Source: Planctomycetes bacterium syqfu (lineage in GTDB: Bacteria; Planctomycetota; Phycisphaerae; Phycisphaerales; Phycisphaeraceae). Taken from it: a stretch of 64,000 nt of DNA. The notes beneath the pieces were generated by a model, which was given only the letters and a program-made list of their open reading frames with translations, did no database searches and was not told the DNA's origin. Positions 10,331 to 19,229 of the stretch are shown here, piece after piece (position 1 is the first letter of the stretch; the number at the start of each line of letters is the position of its first letter). The translations under genes and the position numbers were made by a program. The DNA is taken from assembly GCA_020974905.1 (NCBI GenBank), contig CP087563.1:4402001-4466000 (forward strand). Reading direction: 5' to 3'.

Positions 10331-10429
10331 AACCACAGATAAACACAGATGAACACTGATAAAGACAAAACTTTGTGTGTCATTCAAAACACCTGTGATT
10401 ATCTGTGCTCACTTCCGGGGGCTGTGGTT
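10331..10429. repeat. Palindromic repeat between nirA and the flavoprotein gene
   Basis: AACCACAG at 10331-10338 is the exact reverse complement of CTGTGGTT at 10422-10429. The flanking CAGATAAACACAGAT and GATTATCTGTG continue the symmetry imperfectly. The composition (CCACAGATAAACACAGATGAACAC) is that of an intergenic palindromic repeat and not of a gene. It sits inside the nitrate operon, in the 161-base gap before the flavoprotein gene, and could influence mRNA processing there. Confidence 0.55.
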
Positions 10430-10464
10430 AATTGCCTTGAACACATTGATGAAGGAATTCACTC

Positions 10465-12048
10465 ATGACCACCCCGATAGTTCCCGTGTTACCTGAGACT
10501 GCGCCGTTTAGTGAAGACCAGCGGAGTTGGCTTAATGGTTTTTTTGCAGGTCTTCTTGGTACGGATACCGGCAACGCTGCTGTATCACCTATGACGCCTG
10601 CAACCGATGCCCCTACTGGAGATGTTGAGGACGATGACGACGATCATCCCTGGCATGACGCGGCGATGCCGATGGACGAACGCATGGCGTTGGCAGAAGG
10701 ACGCCCGCTCAAAAGCAAGATGATGGCGGCCATGGCGCAGCTGGATTGTGGTGCCTGTGGTTATGTCTGCCAGAGCTATTCGGCTGCCATTGCCTCAGGC
10801 GAGGAAAAGAATCTCACGCTCTGCCAGCCCGGTGGTAAAGACACTGCCAGGAAACTAAAAGAGCTGATCAAAACCGCAGACCTCACCATTGAAGGCAAAA
10901 CACCTTCAGCATCCAAAAACCCAGAAAATGCTGTAAATACAGGCATTTTTGATCGAAAAAATCCCTTCCCCGCTCCGTTGCTTGCTGCAACACGACTCAA
11001 TGCAGTCGGCTCATCCAAGGACACGCGTTATGTCAGTGTCGACATCATGCACTCGGGTTTGAGTTACAAAGCCGGCGATGCATTGGGCGTCTACCCTGAA
11101 AATTGTTACGCATTGGTCAATGATATTCTCTCACTGTTGCATGCTTCAGGCGGTGAGATTGCGATGTATCGCAACCAACTCATTCGAGAGTTGGATATTA
11201 TCAAACCGACCGATGAATTGCTTGAATTGATGCAGGCCAACGCAACGGATCAAGCGGATAAGGACAAGCTCGCCAAGTTACTTGCAGAAGAAACAGTTGA
11301 AAACTTACCTGTTGAACCGCAGGTGATTGACTTGCTGCTTTTCTTTGAGAACATCAAGCTCACGGTCAAGGATTTTGTTGGGACGTTACTCCCCATGTCG
11401 CCACGACTTTATTCGATCAGTTCATCACCGAAGGCTTACCCCGACGAAGTGCATCTGACGGTGGGTGTGGTGGAATACGAGATGGCAGGTCGCAAACGCA
11501 AAGGTGTCGCGTCGACGTACCTGGGTCAACGTGTGCATCAGCATCAACCGGTTCGCGTGTTCATTCAACCGTCTCATGGCTTTGCCCCGCCATCGGATAC
11601 GAATAAGCCCATGATCATGGTTGGACCAGGAACAGGTATTGCACCGTTTCGCGCGTTTTTACAGGACCGTAAAGCAGATGGTGCAGTCGGTAAAAACTGG
11701 TTGTTCTTCGGTGATCAACACGAAGCAACGGACTTTTTGTACCGCGATGAACTCGAACAATACGTTGCAGATGGCATGCTCAACAAATTGACGACCGCAT
11801 TTTCGCGTGACAGTGATGAGAAAGTTTATGTCCAGCATCGCATGCTCCAACATGCAACTGAGTTGTGGGAATGGCTCAATGACGGTGGTCATTTTTATGT
11901 CTGTGGTGATGCCAAGCGGATGGCAAAAGACGTGGACGATGCACTGCATCAGATCATTGCCCAGCAAGGTCAGATGAGTGACGATGATGCCAGGGCGTAT
12001 GTGAAACAGATGTCTGCGGATGGACGTTATCAGCGCGATGTGTATTGA
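10465..12048 (+). CDS. NADPH-dependent flavoprotein with Fes [4Fe-4S] domain, CysJ-like, no flavodoxin domain
   Basis: A 527-residue protein; AAGGAA lies about eight bases before the ATG. The order is: an N-terminal helix FSEDQRSWLNGFFAG; an acidic linker (DVEDDDDDHPWHD); a Fes-type [4Fe-4S] domain with C95, C98, C102 and C120; then a CysJ/P450-reductase-type FAD domain (RLYSISSSP near 11401) and an NADPH domain (GPGTGIAPFRAF, YVCGDAKRM). It ends RYQRDVY, as CysJ proteins do. CysJ's FMN-binding flavodoxin domain is absent, and the Fes domain occupies its place. The likely role is to pass NADPH electrons through FAD and the Fe-S cluster to the NirA encoded upstream. A sulfite reductase role is the alternative. 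Terminated at 12092-12130. Confidence 0.85.
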   Translation: MTTPIVPVLPETAPFSEDQRSWLNGFFAGLLGTDTGNAAVSPMTPATDAPTGDVEDDDDDHPWHDAAMPMDERMALAEGRPLKSKMMAAMAQLDCGACGYVCQSYSAAIASGEEKNLTLCQPGGKDTARKLKELIKTADLTIEGKTPSASKNPENAVNTGIFDRKNPFPAPLLAATRLNAVGSSKDTRYVSVDIMHSGLSYKAGDALGVYPENCYALVNDILSLLHASGGEIAMYRNQLIRELDIIKPTDELLELMQANATDQADKDKLAKLLAEETVENLPVEPQVIDLLLFFENIKLTVKDFVGTLLPMSPRLYSISSSPKAYPDEVHLTVGVVEYEMAGRKRKGVASTYLGQRVHQHQPVRVFIQPSHGFAPPSDTNKPMIMVGPGTGIAPFRAFLQDRKADGAVGKNWLFFGDQHEATDFLYRDELEQYVADGMLNKLTTAFSRDSDEKVYVQHRMLQHATELWEWLNDGGHFYVCGDAKRMAKDVDDALHQIIAQQGQMSDDDARAYVKQMSADGRYQRDVY

Positions 12049-12091
12049 TCGATTTTAACATTGAGTGAATAGCATACTTGCCATCTCATCA

Positions 12092-12130
12092 AACCGCGGA
12101 TTACACAGCAGTGTGACCCGTGGTTTTTTC
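12092..12130 (+). terminator. Rho-independent terminator of the nitrate operon
   Basis: The stem AACCGCGGATTACAC pairs with GTGTGACCCGTGGTT with one mismatch and two G-T wobbles, followed by TTTTTT. It starts 44 bases after the flavoprotein stop codon. Confidence 0.8.
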
Positions 12131-12159
12131 TCGATCAATTGAAGTAAGGTCGTGAAGCG

Positions 12160-12192
12160 TCCCCGGGTTAAAACCCCGGGGCTTTAATGTGC
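12160..12192 (-). repeat. Short GC-rich palindromic repeat (copy 1)
   Basis: CCCCGGG and CCCGGGG flank a short AT core, with CTTTAATGTGC after it. Read on the minus strand this is GCACATTAAAGCCC followed by GGGGTTTTAACCC. The same arrangement recurs on the plus strand at 31349-31384, so it is a dispersed element. The rest of 12049-12376 holds two terminators and no gene. Confidence 0.5.
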
Positions 12193-12300
12193 ATCTGTTA
12201 ATGCGTTGGTTGTTGATCATCATTAGTGAACATCGTAACGAAGTAACGAACGAAACTTCGTGATGATGCTGTGTGTCAGACCGTGGATTGGATGCGCGCA

Positions 12301-12337
12301 GAAAAACCGGTCTGTGGTTGGGGAACCACAGACCGGT
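12301..12337 (-). terminator. Rho-independent terminator of the flagellin gene
   Basis: A perfect 14-base stem, ACCGGTCTGTGGTT (12306-12319) with AACCACAGACCGGT (12324-12337), and a 4-base loop. On the minus strand it is followed by TTTTTC. It lies 40 bases past the flagellin stop. Confidence 0.88.
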
Positions 12338-12376
12338 GGAGCATCAATTTAGGAGAGCTGGGTATTGCTTTGGGTC

Positions 12377-13873
12377 TTAGCCGAGCAGCTGCAGTGCTGC
12401 TTGTGGCTGCGAGTTGGCAATACTCAGGATGTTGGTCGAGGCCGAGGAGAGAATCTGGGCACGGGTCATGGCAGCGGTCTCTGATGCGAAGTCTGTATCG
12501 CGGATGCTGCTTTCTGCGGCCGAGGTGTTCTCAAGGGCGACGCCCAAGCTGTTAATCGTCGAGTTGATGACGTTGGATTGGAAGGCACCAATCTTGCCTC
12601 GCAGGCTCGAGACCTGGCTGATGGCGGCGTCAACAATCTTCTGTGCGGTTTCAAGGTCACCGTCGACGAGGTTGGAGGAATTACCCGATCCAAGATCGTC
12701 AAGGTATCCGACATTGATATCACCGAGTTTTCGTGATGCAACGTTGCCCAAGCCGATGGACACCTGGTTGTTGATATCAACCGATGGTCCGAGGTTGAAC
12801 TTGGCACCACCACCGGTGATGGTTAATGCGGAGATGGTACTCAGCGAGGTTGCACCAGCAGCGGTCAGTTCAACTTCCATATCCAGGAAGTCGGTAGCGA
12901 CCTTGGCGGTTCGACCATCGCTGGTGGCATTGATGCCGTTGATGATGGCACCGACGTCTTGACCGGCATCGCGGATGGCGGAGGTGACGTTGGCGAAGGT
13001 GGTGGCCCCGCCGGTGTCTGCCGTATTTTCGTCAATCGTCGAGAGTGTGAAGACCGAACCGGCCTGGCCACCCTGGTTGATGATGTCGAAAGACACGAAC
13101 TCGTTACTACCGTATGCAGTGGACTTGATGACCAGACCTGTCCCGGATGTTGCGGCGGAGACGCCTGTCACTTCCTTGAAGGTGTTGATCGTTTCTGCAA
13201 CCGATGCGAGGGTGGTGCCTGATGCGAAGGAAAATTCGCGGCTGCCCTTGGAACCAGCAATCTCGAATGTGAAAGTCGAGTTGGCGTTGGTCAAGTCCAG
13301 TGCACCGTTGGTTGACAGGAACAAGCCAGCGTGCTGAGCGGATGCGGTGACGACGACTTCAACGTCGCGGGTTTCACCGTAACCAAGCTTGGTGGCATTG
13401 ATCTGGTAGTCATTAACCGTGGCAGCCTGACCTGAAACGGTAAAGTCAAAGTTACCGTTAAGCAGTTTGGCTCCCTGGAAGTTGGTGGAAGAAGCAATGC
13501 GGTCAATCGTCTGCAGGATCGAATCGATCTGAAGTTGATTGGCTTCCTTTTCTTCCTTGCTCAGGCCGGCGTCGTTGGCGGATTCGCCGACAAGGCCCTG
13601 AACTTCCAGAAGCAGTGCGCTGACTTCCTGAAGTCCGCCTTCGGCGATGTTCATCACCTGGTCGGCACGTTCAGCGTTGTCAATGGCTGCGTTAATGGAG
13701 GCTTTTTCAGAACGCAGGTTTTCACTTGCGATCAGGCCGGCAGGGTCATCTTTGCCTCGATTGATGGCCAAGCCGGTGCTCAGACGTTCCAGCGAAGTAT
13801 TGAGAGAACTGTTGTTGTTCTTCAAAATTCTCTGGCTGAGCAGTGAGGTTACGTTAGTGTTGATGCGACTCAT
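12377..13873 (-). CDS. fliC: Flagellin
   Basis: A 499-residue flagellin. The frame stays open further upstream to 14023, but the protein family begins at MSRINTNVTSLLSQ, so the ATG at 13873 is the start. The N-terminal D0/D1 region (residues 1-160) is classical: RLSTGLAINRGKDDPAGL, then NAERADQVMNIAEGGLQEV. The C-terminal D1/D0 region is likewise typical, with SSLRGKIGAFQ, AESSIRDTDFASETA and ending ANSQPQAALQLLG. About 230 variable residues between them form the exposed domains. The product is secreted through the flagellar export apparatus and polymerises into the filament. It stands alone, with its own terminator, and no other flagellar gene is in the window. Confidence 0.95.
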   Translation of the reverse strand: MSRINTNVTSLLSQRILKNNNSSLNTSLERLSTGLAINRGKDDPAGLIASENLRSEKASINAAIDNAERADQVMNIAEGGLQEVSALLLEVQGLVGESANDAGLSKEEKEANQLQIDSILQTIDRIASSTNFQGAKLLNGNFDFTVSGQAATVNDYQINATKLGYGETRDVEVVVTASAQHAGLFLSTNGALDLTNANSTFTFEIAGSKGSREFSFASGTTLASVAETINTFKEVTGVSAATSGTGLVIKSTAYGSNEFVSFDIINQGGQAGSVFTLSTIDENTADTGGATTFANVTSAIRDAGQDVGAIINGINATSDGRTAKVATDFLDMEVELTAAGATSLSTISALTITGGGAKFNLGPSVDINNQVSIGLGNVASRKLGDINVGYLDDLGSGNSSNLVDGDLETAQKIVDAAISQVSSLRGKIGAFQSNVINSTINSLGVALENTSAAESSIRDTDFASETAAMTRAQILSSASTNILSIANSQPQAALQLLG

Positions 13874-13989
13874 GGCTCTTCGGTCTCCCCAAACTCCTAA
13901 AGGTTTGCTCCTCAGTGAAGGGTTCATTACAGTTAGAAACCCTTCAACCAATTTGTTTGCTACAGACCACGCGGTCTTTGCGAAAGGAA

Positions 13990-14018
13990 GTATCGGGACG
14001 ATTGATACCCGACTTAAT
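13990..14018 (-). promoter_or_regulatory. Candidate sigma-28 (FliA)-type promoter for flagellin
   Basis: On the minus strand, TTAAGTCG, a 12-base spacer and CCCGATAC resemble the flagellar sigma consensus TAAAGTTT-N11-GCCGATAA (5 of 8 and 6 of 8 matches). It is about 120 bases upstream of the start codon, implying a long untranslated leader. The match is imperfect. Confidence 0.4.
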
Positions 14019-14091
14019 TTCATCGCAAACGGAATAACCGGAATAATTGGAAATCACCTTTTTGCCGTCCGGATAAGTGCGCATCAAATCA

Positions 14092-14115
14092 CAAAAACCC
14101 CTTGTTTTAAGGGGT
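14092..14115 (-). terminator. Rho-independent terminator of moeA
   Basis: On the minus strand the hairpin ACCCCTT-AAAAC-AAGGGGT is followed by TTTTTG. It is about 50 bases beyond the moeA stop codon. It also separates moeA from the flagellin promoter. Confidence 0.75.
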
Positions 14116-14165
14116 AAAATCGCTCTGTGATAACAAAGTGTTCAATTGAATTTTTTTTTGAGAAA

Positions 14166-15416
14166 TTACTGGACCAGCGGCAAAAACCGCACTTTTTGCC
14201 CAGTTTCACAGCCTGTCAAGCCGCTGACAAGCCACACAAAACCGTCTGCGGAGGCCGTGTGCATCAGGTCACCGGAGCCCTGCCAGCCAAGAATGGATGC
14301 TTTTTGATCTGAAAGGCGCACCAAACGGAACTGATCACGTGTCGGATGGGCTTTGGCAGGTTGATCAAGCACCACTTCCTGCCAATGTGGTTGGACTTGC
14401 TGGGTCAATCGACAGATGACCGGCCAAACAAACAGATGAAATGTTGCAAGCACACTCACTGGATTTCCTGGTAACCCCAAAATCATGCAACGATCCTGGT
14501 GTGCAGCAAAGACCGGCTTGCCCGGTTTGATGGCAACACCGTGAATCAACTTCGTCACACCAAGTTTTTCCCATGTCGCAGGCAAATGATCACGCTGCCC
14601 GACACTCACGCCCCCAACGGTCAGCACCAGGTCTGATGTCTGCAAAGCTTTTTGAGCAGCTTCAAAAGTCGGTTCAGGCTCATCGGGTAAATGGATATGC
14701 GTGACATCCACAACGCCAAGGTTCGATAACAATGCAACAATCAGTGGGCCGTTGCTGTTGCGGATTTGTTGAGGCTGAAGTTGATCGGTTGGCGTCTGTG
14801 GTGGACGCACCTCATCACCGGTGGTCAACAGCGTGACGCGTGGCCTGGGGACCACATCCAGTTGCACCTGGACCACAGCGGACGCAATGGCAATGTGGTG
14901 TGGGCGCAACACGGTTCCCGCTGGGATCACCTTGTCCCCAGCGCGTGCATCAACACCTTGACGGTGAATGTTCTTCCAGGGTTCCACCGTGTCGATTTCA
15001 AACGACACCATTTCTGAGTCCGCCGAGTTAACTTCAGCCAACTCAACGGGAATCACTGCATCGGCTCCGACGGGTAATGGTGCACCGGTGGCAATGCGAT
15101 AGGCACAGCCCTGTTTAACCGGGGTCTGATAATGTTCTGGCGATGCACCTGCAGCAACCGTCCCTGTCAATCGCAGTTGACAACCAGGTTGAACATCCGA
15201 TGCCGACATCGCAAAACCATCCATGGCACTGCGATCAAACGGCGGTTGATCACGATCAGCATGGACATCTTGGGCTAACGTCCGCCCCAACGCCCCCATC
15301 AAATCCTGCTTCACCGGAGCCAACGGCAGACAAACCGACAGCAAACGATCCAATGCATCTATATAGTTCGGTAGTGATTGACGGGAACATACATCCATGC
15401 CAAGAGTGTAACGCAT
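14166..15416 (-). CDS. moeA: Molybdopterin molybdenumtransferase MoeA
   Basis: A 416-residue MoeA, close to the usual 400-410. It inserts molybdate into adenylylated molybdopterin to make active molybdenum cofactor in the cytoplasm. Visible signatures are PPFDRSAMDGFAM near residue 58, TGAPLPVGADAVIPVE, LLTTGDEV, RNSNGPL, LTVGGVSVGQRDHLP and LGLPGNPVSVLATFHLFVWP. ATG codons at 15416 and 15398 are both possible and neither has a strong ribosome site. It lies about 2 kb from the nasA nitrate reductase, a molybdoenzyme that needs this cofactor, which suggests a functional link although the genes are on opposite strands. Confidence 0.92.
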   Translation of the reverse strand: MRYTLGMDVCSRQSLPNYIDALDRLLSVCLPLAPVKQDLMGALGRTLAQDVHADRDQPPFDRSAMDGFAMSASDVQPGCQLRLTGTVAAGASPEHYQTPVKQGCAYRIATGAPLPVGADAVIPVELAEVNSADSEMVSFEIDTVEPWKNIHRQGVDARAGDKVIPAGTVLRPHHIAIASAVVQVQLDVVPRPRVTLLTTGDEVRPPQTPTDQLQPQQIRNSNGPLIVALLSNLGVVDVTHIHLPDEPEPTFEAAQKALQTSDLVLTVGGVSVGQRDHLPATWEKLGVTKLIHGVAIKPGKPVFAAHQDRCMILGLPGNPVSVLATFHLFVWPVICRLTQQVQPHWQEVVLDQPAKAHPTRDQFRLVRLSDQKASILGWQGSGDLMHTASADGFVWLVSGLTGCETGQKVRFLPLVQ

Positions 15417-15623
15417 CCGGACGTGCGATGGTGTTTGGCTTAAGCGACTTCCTGATGATTATGAGTTTGCTACTATATATAGATTGTCCCGACAGGATTC
15501 AGAGATCGACCGGCTCAAGCAGTCCCAAGGCAAGATCAACCGATCTACCCGTGCCGATGTCATCAACGGATCCAAGGCTGGACAAGTTTGTTAATTCAAT
15601 GAAATTTTATTGACGTGATCTGA

Positions 15624-16802
15624 ATGACTGCGTATTCTGGTATTGCAGTTCCCGTCGGATCGCAGAGGACATCTATTTTGCTTCAGACCATTAAACGCGT
15701 CAATCAACAAACCGCTGCTGTGAATAATCGCCAACTGGTGATTCGTTTGCTTCAGGAGCATGGCCCCCTTTCGCGCAGTCAACTCGTCAAAATGACGGAC
15801 CTGCGGGGCTCGACGCTCACGTATATTACACGTGAATTATTGCAGATGGATATGCTCATCGCTGCAGGTCGCCGCGAAAGCACCACCGTCGGCCAAAAGC
15901 AGCAGTTGCTCCAGATCAACCCGGACTATGGTTGGGTATTGGGTCTGGACTTGCGTGAAGGTCAATCCCAAGTGGTGGTTTTGGATGCGGCAGGCCAATT
16001 GGCTGGTGATTGCCTGATTCAGACTGACAAGGATCTGAATAAGCTTCAAACCGTGCTCCCGGAATTGATTGAGCGTTGCGCATCGGAGTTTGGTGTCAAT
16101 GCTGATAACCTGCTTGGAATCGGCATGGGGGTGTCGGGTATCGTCGATGTGCAGAAAGGCTCGATCATCACGTCACTGCAATTTGGTGTTTCAGATTACC
16201 CATTGGCTGAGAAGTTGACTGAAGCGTTAAACGTGCCGGTGAAACTTGACCATGACGGTAACTTCATTGCGTTGGCCGAACAGCAGCAAGGCAGTGCCCG
16301 CGGTCTGAACGACTTTGTGGTACTGATCATGGACGACCACGTCAATGGTGAGGAAGTCGGTTTCCGCTCGTTTGGTTCAGCTTTGGTACTCAACGGCCGC
16401 GTGCATCGTGGTTATCAGTTTGCTGCAGGTGAAATCGGCCAGCGTTTAATTCCGCAGATCAGCCAAAAGGGGTCGCGCTCAGATTTGAAGGTTCTTGCTG
16501 ACGCCGATGCGCCGATCAGCCCTTGGTTATCACACGTTTGCCAGGAAGTTGGTTTGACACTTGCTGCCCTGGTGAACCTGCTTGATCCACAAGCGGTGTT
16601 ATTGGCTGGTGACAGTCCCATTGCCAACCGCGCGTTTATTCAGGAAATGCAAAAGCAGATCAATCAACAGCGCATCGGCACATTGCCCCAACCCTTGGAT
16701 GTTCACACCTGCGCGTTCTCCACCCAATCCTGTGCACGTGGCGCGGCTTTGGCAACACGCGACGCGATGCTAGCCGACGCCGTTGCTCAACACGTCCGGT
16801 AA
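15624..16802 (+). CDS. ROK-family transcriptional regulator
   Basis: A 392-residue protein with an N-terminal winged helix (residues about 35-85, NNRQLVIRLLQEHGPLSRSQLV) and a ROK sugar-kinase-like domain (from LGLDLREGQSQVVVLD, with GIGMGVSGIVD and NLLDPQAVLLAGD). This is the NagC/XylR/Mlc-type architecture: a repressor that binds DNA with the N-terminal domain and senses a sugar or sugar phosphate with the other. Two departures are visible. The CxCGxxGC zinc motif normal after HAGEIGH is missing (AAGEIGQRLIPQISQKG instead), and the ATP-site Asn-Asp is replaced by DHDGN. Catalysis is therefore unlikely. No sugar-use gene adjoins it. The moeA gene is divergent. Confidence 0.82.
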   Translation: MTAYSGIAVPVGSQRTSILLQTIKRVNQQTAAVNNRQLVIRLLQEHGPLSRSQLVKMTDLRGSTLTYITRELLQMDMLIAAGRRESTTVGQKQQLLQINPDYGWVLGLDLREGQSQVVVLDAAGQLAGDCLIQTDKDLNKLQTVLPELIERCASEFGVNADNLLGIGMGVSGIVDVQKGSIITSLQFGVSDYPLAEKLTEALNVPVKLDHDGNFIALAEQQQGSARGLNDFVVLIMDDHVNGEEVGFRSFGSALVLNGRVHRGYQFAAGEIGQRLIPQISQKGSRSDLKVLADADAPISPWLSHVCQEVGLTLAALVNLLDPQAVLLAGDSPIANRAFIQEMQKQINQQRIGTLPQPLDVHTCAFSTQSCARGAALATRDAMLADAVAQHVR

Positions 16803-16962
16803 ATCCTTCTCAATATTTCATTATGGTCCGGCAAAAGCTCCAACGGCTTAATCCCCGTTTACGTTTGGTCGATATTCCTCATTGGAACCAGCCATGTTGT
16901 CATGGTGACAGCCGTGGGCTGTTCGAACCCCGGGGGGGTCTGAAAGTCGACCAGGATTCAGC

Positions 16963-19179
16963 GTGATCAGCCAACTGAAAATCAAGTGGAAGTTCATGCT
17001 GGTGGTGTTCCACACGACCATGTTGCCAATTGTCCTGGTGGGCCTATTCAGCTACTGGGAAATCTCAAAAAATATTCTCGAACTGCACAACAAAGCAGTT
17101 ATCGATATGAATACCACCTGGCATGAAATCGCCAGTCGCTATGACGAGCAAGTGCATCTGTTCTGGGATCGCGAGTTGGCCCTGGGGCGCCAAAACCTCA
17201 ATGCGATGGCCGCTAATCTCGATGTGTCCATGTTTGATATCAAGCTCAATAATCCCGATGCATCCAACGAGGAACTCTTGCGCATCTGGATGATCAACAC
17301 ACGCAATATTCGGGTTGGTGAGGTTGGCAACATCATTCTCATCAACGCCAAACATCAGGTCATTTACTGGCAGGGAACCATCCTCGACAAACCCGTGCCC
17401 CTTTCCCATTGGATCAAAGATCAGAACCTCATTGACACCATTGATCATCATCTCAATGAATCTGAAAACAAAATCATTAATGCAAGACACGACTGGCCGG
17501 ACACGAAAAACAAGATTCAAGAACACCTGCTGAGTTACGGTTATTTTCCTGAACAGGATACGTATCTGGTGTGCGTACAACCTGTCATTGCCTACAAAAG
17601 CATGCCGTTACTCGAAGATATCAAACAACAATATCTCAGACAAACTCTGCATGTGGACAGTCATGACCACAGCCGTATCTGGATTATCAATTCGAACAAC
17701 AACATTACGATTCCCAACGGCATCTCCAAGCGCATGTTGTCGGGCATCGAGCACTTTCATCCCGACGAGCAGCTCAATGTCCTCTTTAATCACGTACGCA
17801 ATCTCCAATCGGACAAGCCAATTCAAAAGCAATTGACTTTAACCGATCCATCAACTGGGGTTGGTATCCATCATCAATTGACGCTGAGCTATTTGCCCCA
17901 TTGGGATTGGATCATCTGTGTGACCAGCCACATGGATTGTGTCCGCCAAGCCCACCGCAAATTGCTTTACGGTGTCATTGTGATCGGCATTATTGCTTTG
18001 ATCGTCGGAACAGGCTTTGCCTATGTTGTTGCGATACGTATGGCCAAACCCATTGAAAAACTTAGTGAATCAGCACGTCAGGTCACATGGGGATCCCTGA
18101 GTGTTGACCTGACGAACCTGACCAGTCGCAAGGATGAATACGGTGAACTGGCATATGCGTTTAACGAGATGGCCATCGGTTTGAAAAGCAAGATGAGGCT
18201 GGTGGAATTATCACAGGAACAAATGCAGCTTCAAAACCAGGAACTCAAGGACGAGATTGCACAGCGCAAACAAGCTGAAGAACAAAAAGACAAGTTACAT
18301 GATCAATTGCTCGCTGCATCACGCGAAGCCGGCATGGCGGAGATCGCATCGGCGGTCCTGCATAACGTCGGTAACGAACTGAACAGCATCAATGTCGCCT
18401 CCGCTCTGGTCAACGAACAAGGCAAACAGTCTTCACTGGCACACCTGTTTAACATCGCTGACATCATGCGCCCGCACGTGGATCACTTTGCTGACTTTGT
18501 TCAAAACAATCCGCAGGGCCAACTCCTGCCCAGGGCATTGATTGAACTGGTCGATACCATTGAGCCCGAATACAACTATGTGATGGATGAAATCGGCCAA
18601 CTGGTCTCGGGCATTGAACGCATCAAGCAGATCATCCAGGCTCAGCAATCCTATGTCACCCATGTCGATGTCAATCAGCCTGTCGAACCGGCCCAGATTT
18701 TCGAAGACGCACTGGCTATCAACCATGCGGGCATCGAGCAACGCAACATCGTCGTCAACAAACATTTCAATCCCGTCCCCCGTGTGCATCTGTCCAAACA
18801 CAAGGTGCTCCAGATCCTTGTCAATCTCATCAGCAATGCCAAGCATGCCCTGGATCAAACCATCGAAAACCGACAGATCACCTTGCAGATGGCCATCCAT
18901 AAACACGAAGACGAACACCAATTGATCTACCGTGTCGTGGACACCGGCTGTGGTATCAGCGACGACCAACTGAGTCGAATCTTCAACCACGGCTATACCA
19001 CCCGTACCGACGGACGCGGCTACGGCCTGCATTACAGCATTCTCACGGCAACCGAGTTGGGGGGCAGTCTCACCGTCAAATCATCCGGACCCGGCCAGGG
19101 AGCAACCTTCACCCTCATTCTCCCGGTTAAATTAGAAGCCGAGTTGGACGGCCCCAGGTACAAGGCATTGAACATCTGA
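16963..19179 (+). CDS. Membrane-bound sensor histidine kinase (orphan)
   Basis: A 738-residue protein from a GTG start with AGGATT upstream. A transmembrane helix at about residues 11-30 and another at about 330-357 flank a periplasmic sensor of about 300 residues, probably Cache-like. A HAMP domain follows (MAKPIEKLSESARQVTWGSL), then a coiled coil (residues 410-450) and the kinase core. The phosphoacceptor is H467 in LHNVGNELNSINV, the H-N-x-G-N variant of the H box. The ATP-binding domain has the N box N621/N625, the G1 box D660-T-G-C-G, and GRGYGLHYSILTATELGGSL. No response regulator gene is adjacent. The ligand is unknown. Confidence 0.88.
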   Translation: MISQLKIKWKFMLVVFHTTMLPIVLVGLFSYWEISKNILELHNKAVIDMNTTWHEIASRYDEQVHLFWDRELALGRQNLNAMAANLDVSMFDIKLNNPDASNEELLRIWMINTRNIRVGEVGNIILINAKHQVIYWQGTILDKPVPLSHWIKDQNLIDTIDHHLNESENKIINARHDWPDTKNKIQEHLLSYGYFPEQDTYLVCVQPVIAYKSMPLLEDIKQQYLRQTLHVDSHDHSRIWIINSNNNITIPNGISKRMLSGIEHFHPDEQLNVLFNHVRNLQSDKPIQKQLTLTDPSTGVGIHHQLTLSYLPHWDWIICVTSHMDCVRQAHRKLLYGVIVIGIIALIVGTGFAYVVAIRMAKPIEKLSESARQVTWGSLSVDLTNLTSRKDEYGELAYAFNEMAIGLKSKMRLVELSQEQMQLQNQELKDEIAQRKQAEEQKDKLHDQLLAASREAGMAEIASAVLHNVGNELNSINVASALVNEQGKQSSLAHLFNIADIMRPHVDHFADFVQNNPQGQLLPRALIELVDTIEPEYNYVMDEIGQLVSGIERIKQIIQAQQSYVTHVDVNQPVEPAQIFEDALAINHAGIEQRNIVVNKHFNPVPRVHLSKHKVLQILVNLISNAKHALDQTIENRQITLQMAIHKHEDEHQLIYRVVDTGCGISDDQLSRIFNHGYTTRTDGRGYGLHYSILTATELGGSLTVKSSGPGQGATFTLILPVKLEAELDGPRYKALNI

Positions 19180-19229
19180 AAATCAACCGGATTTGTAAGC
19201 AGTGACCGACTTCGGATAAACTTGTGCGC

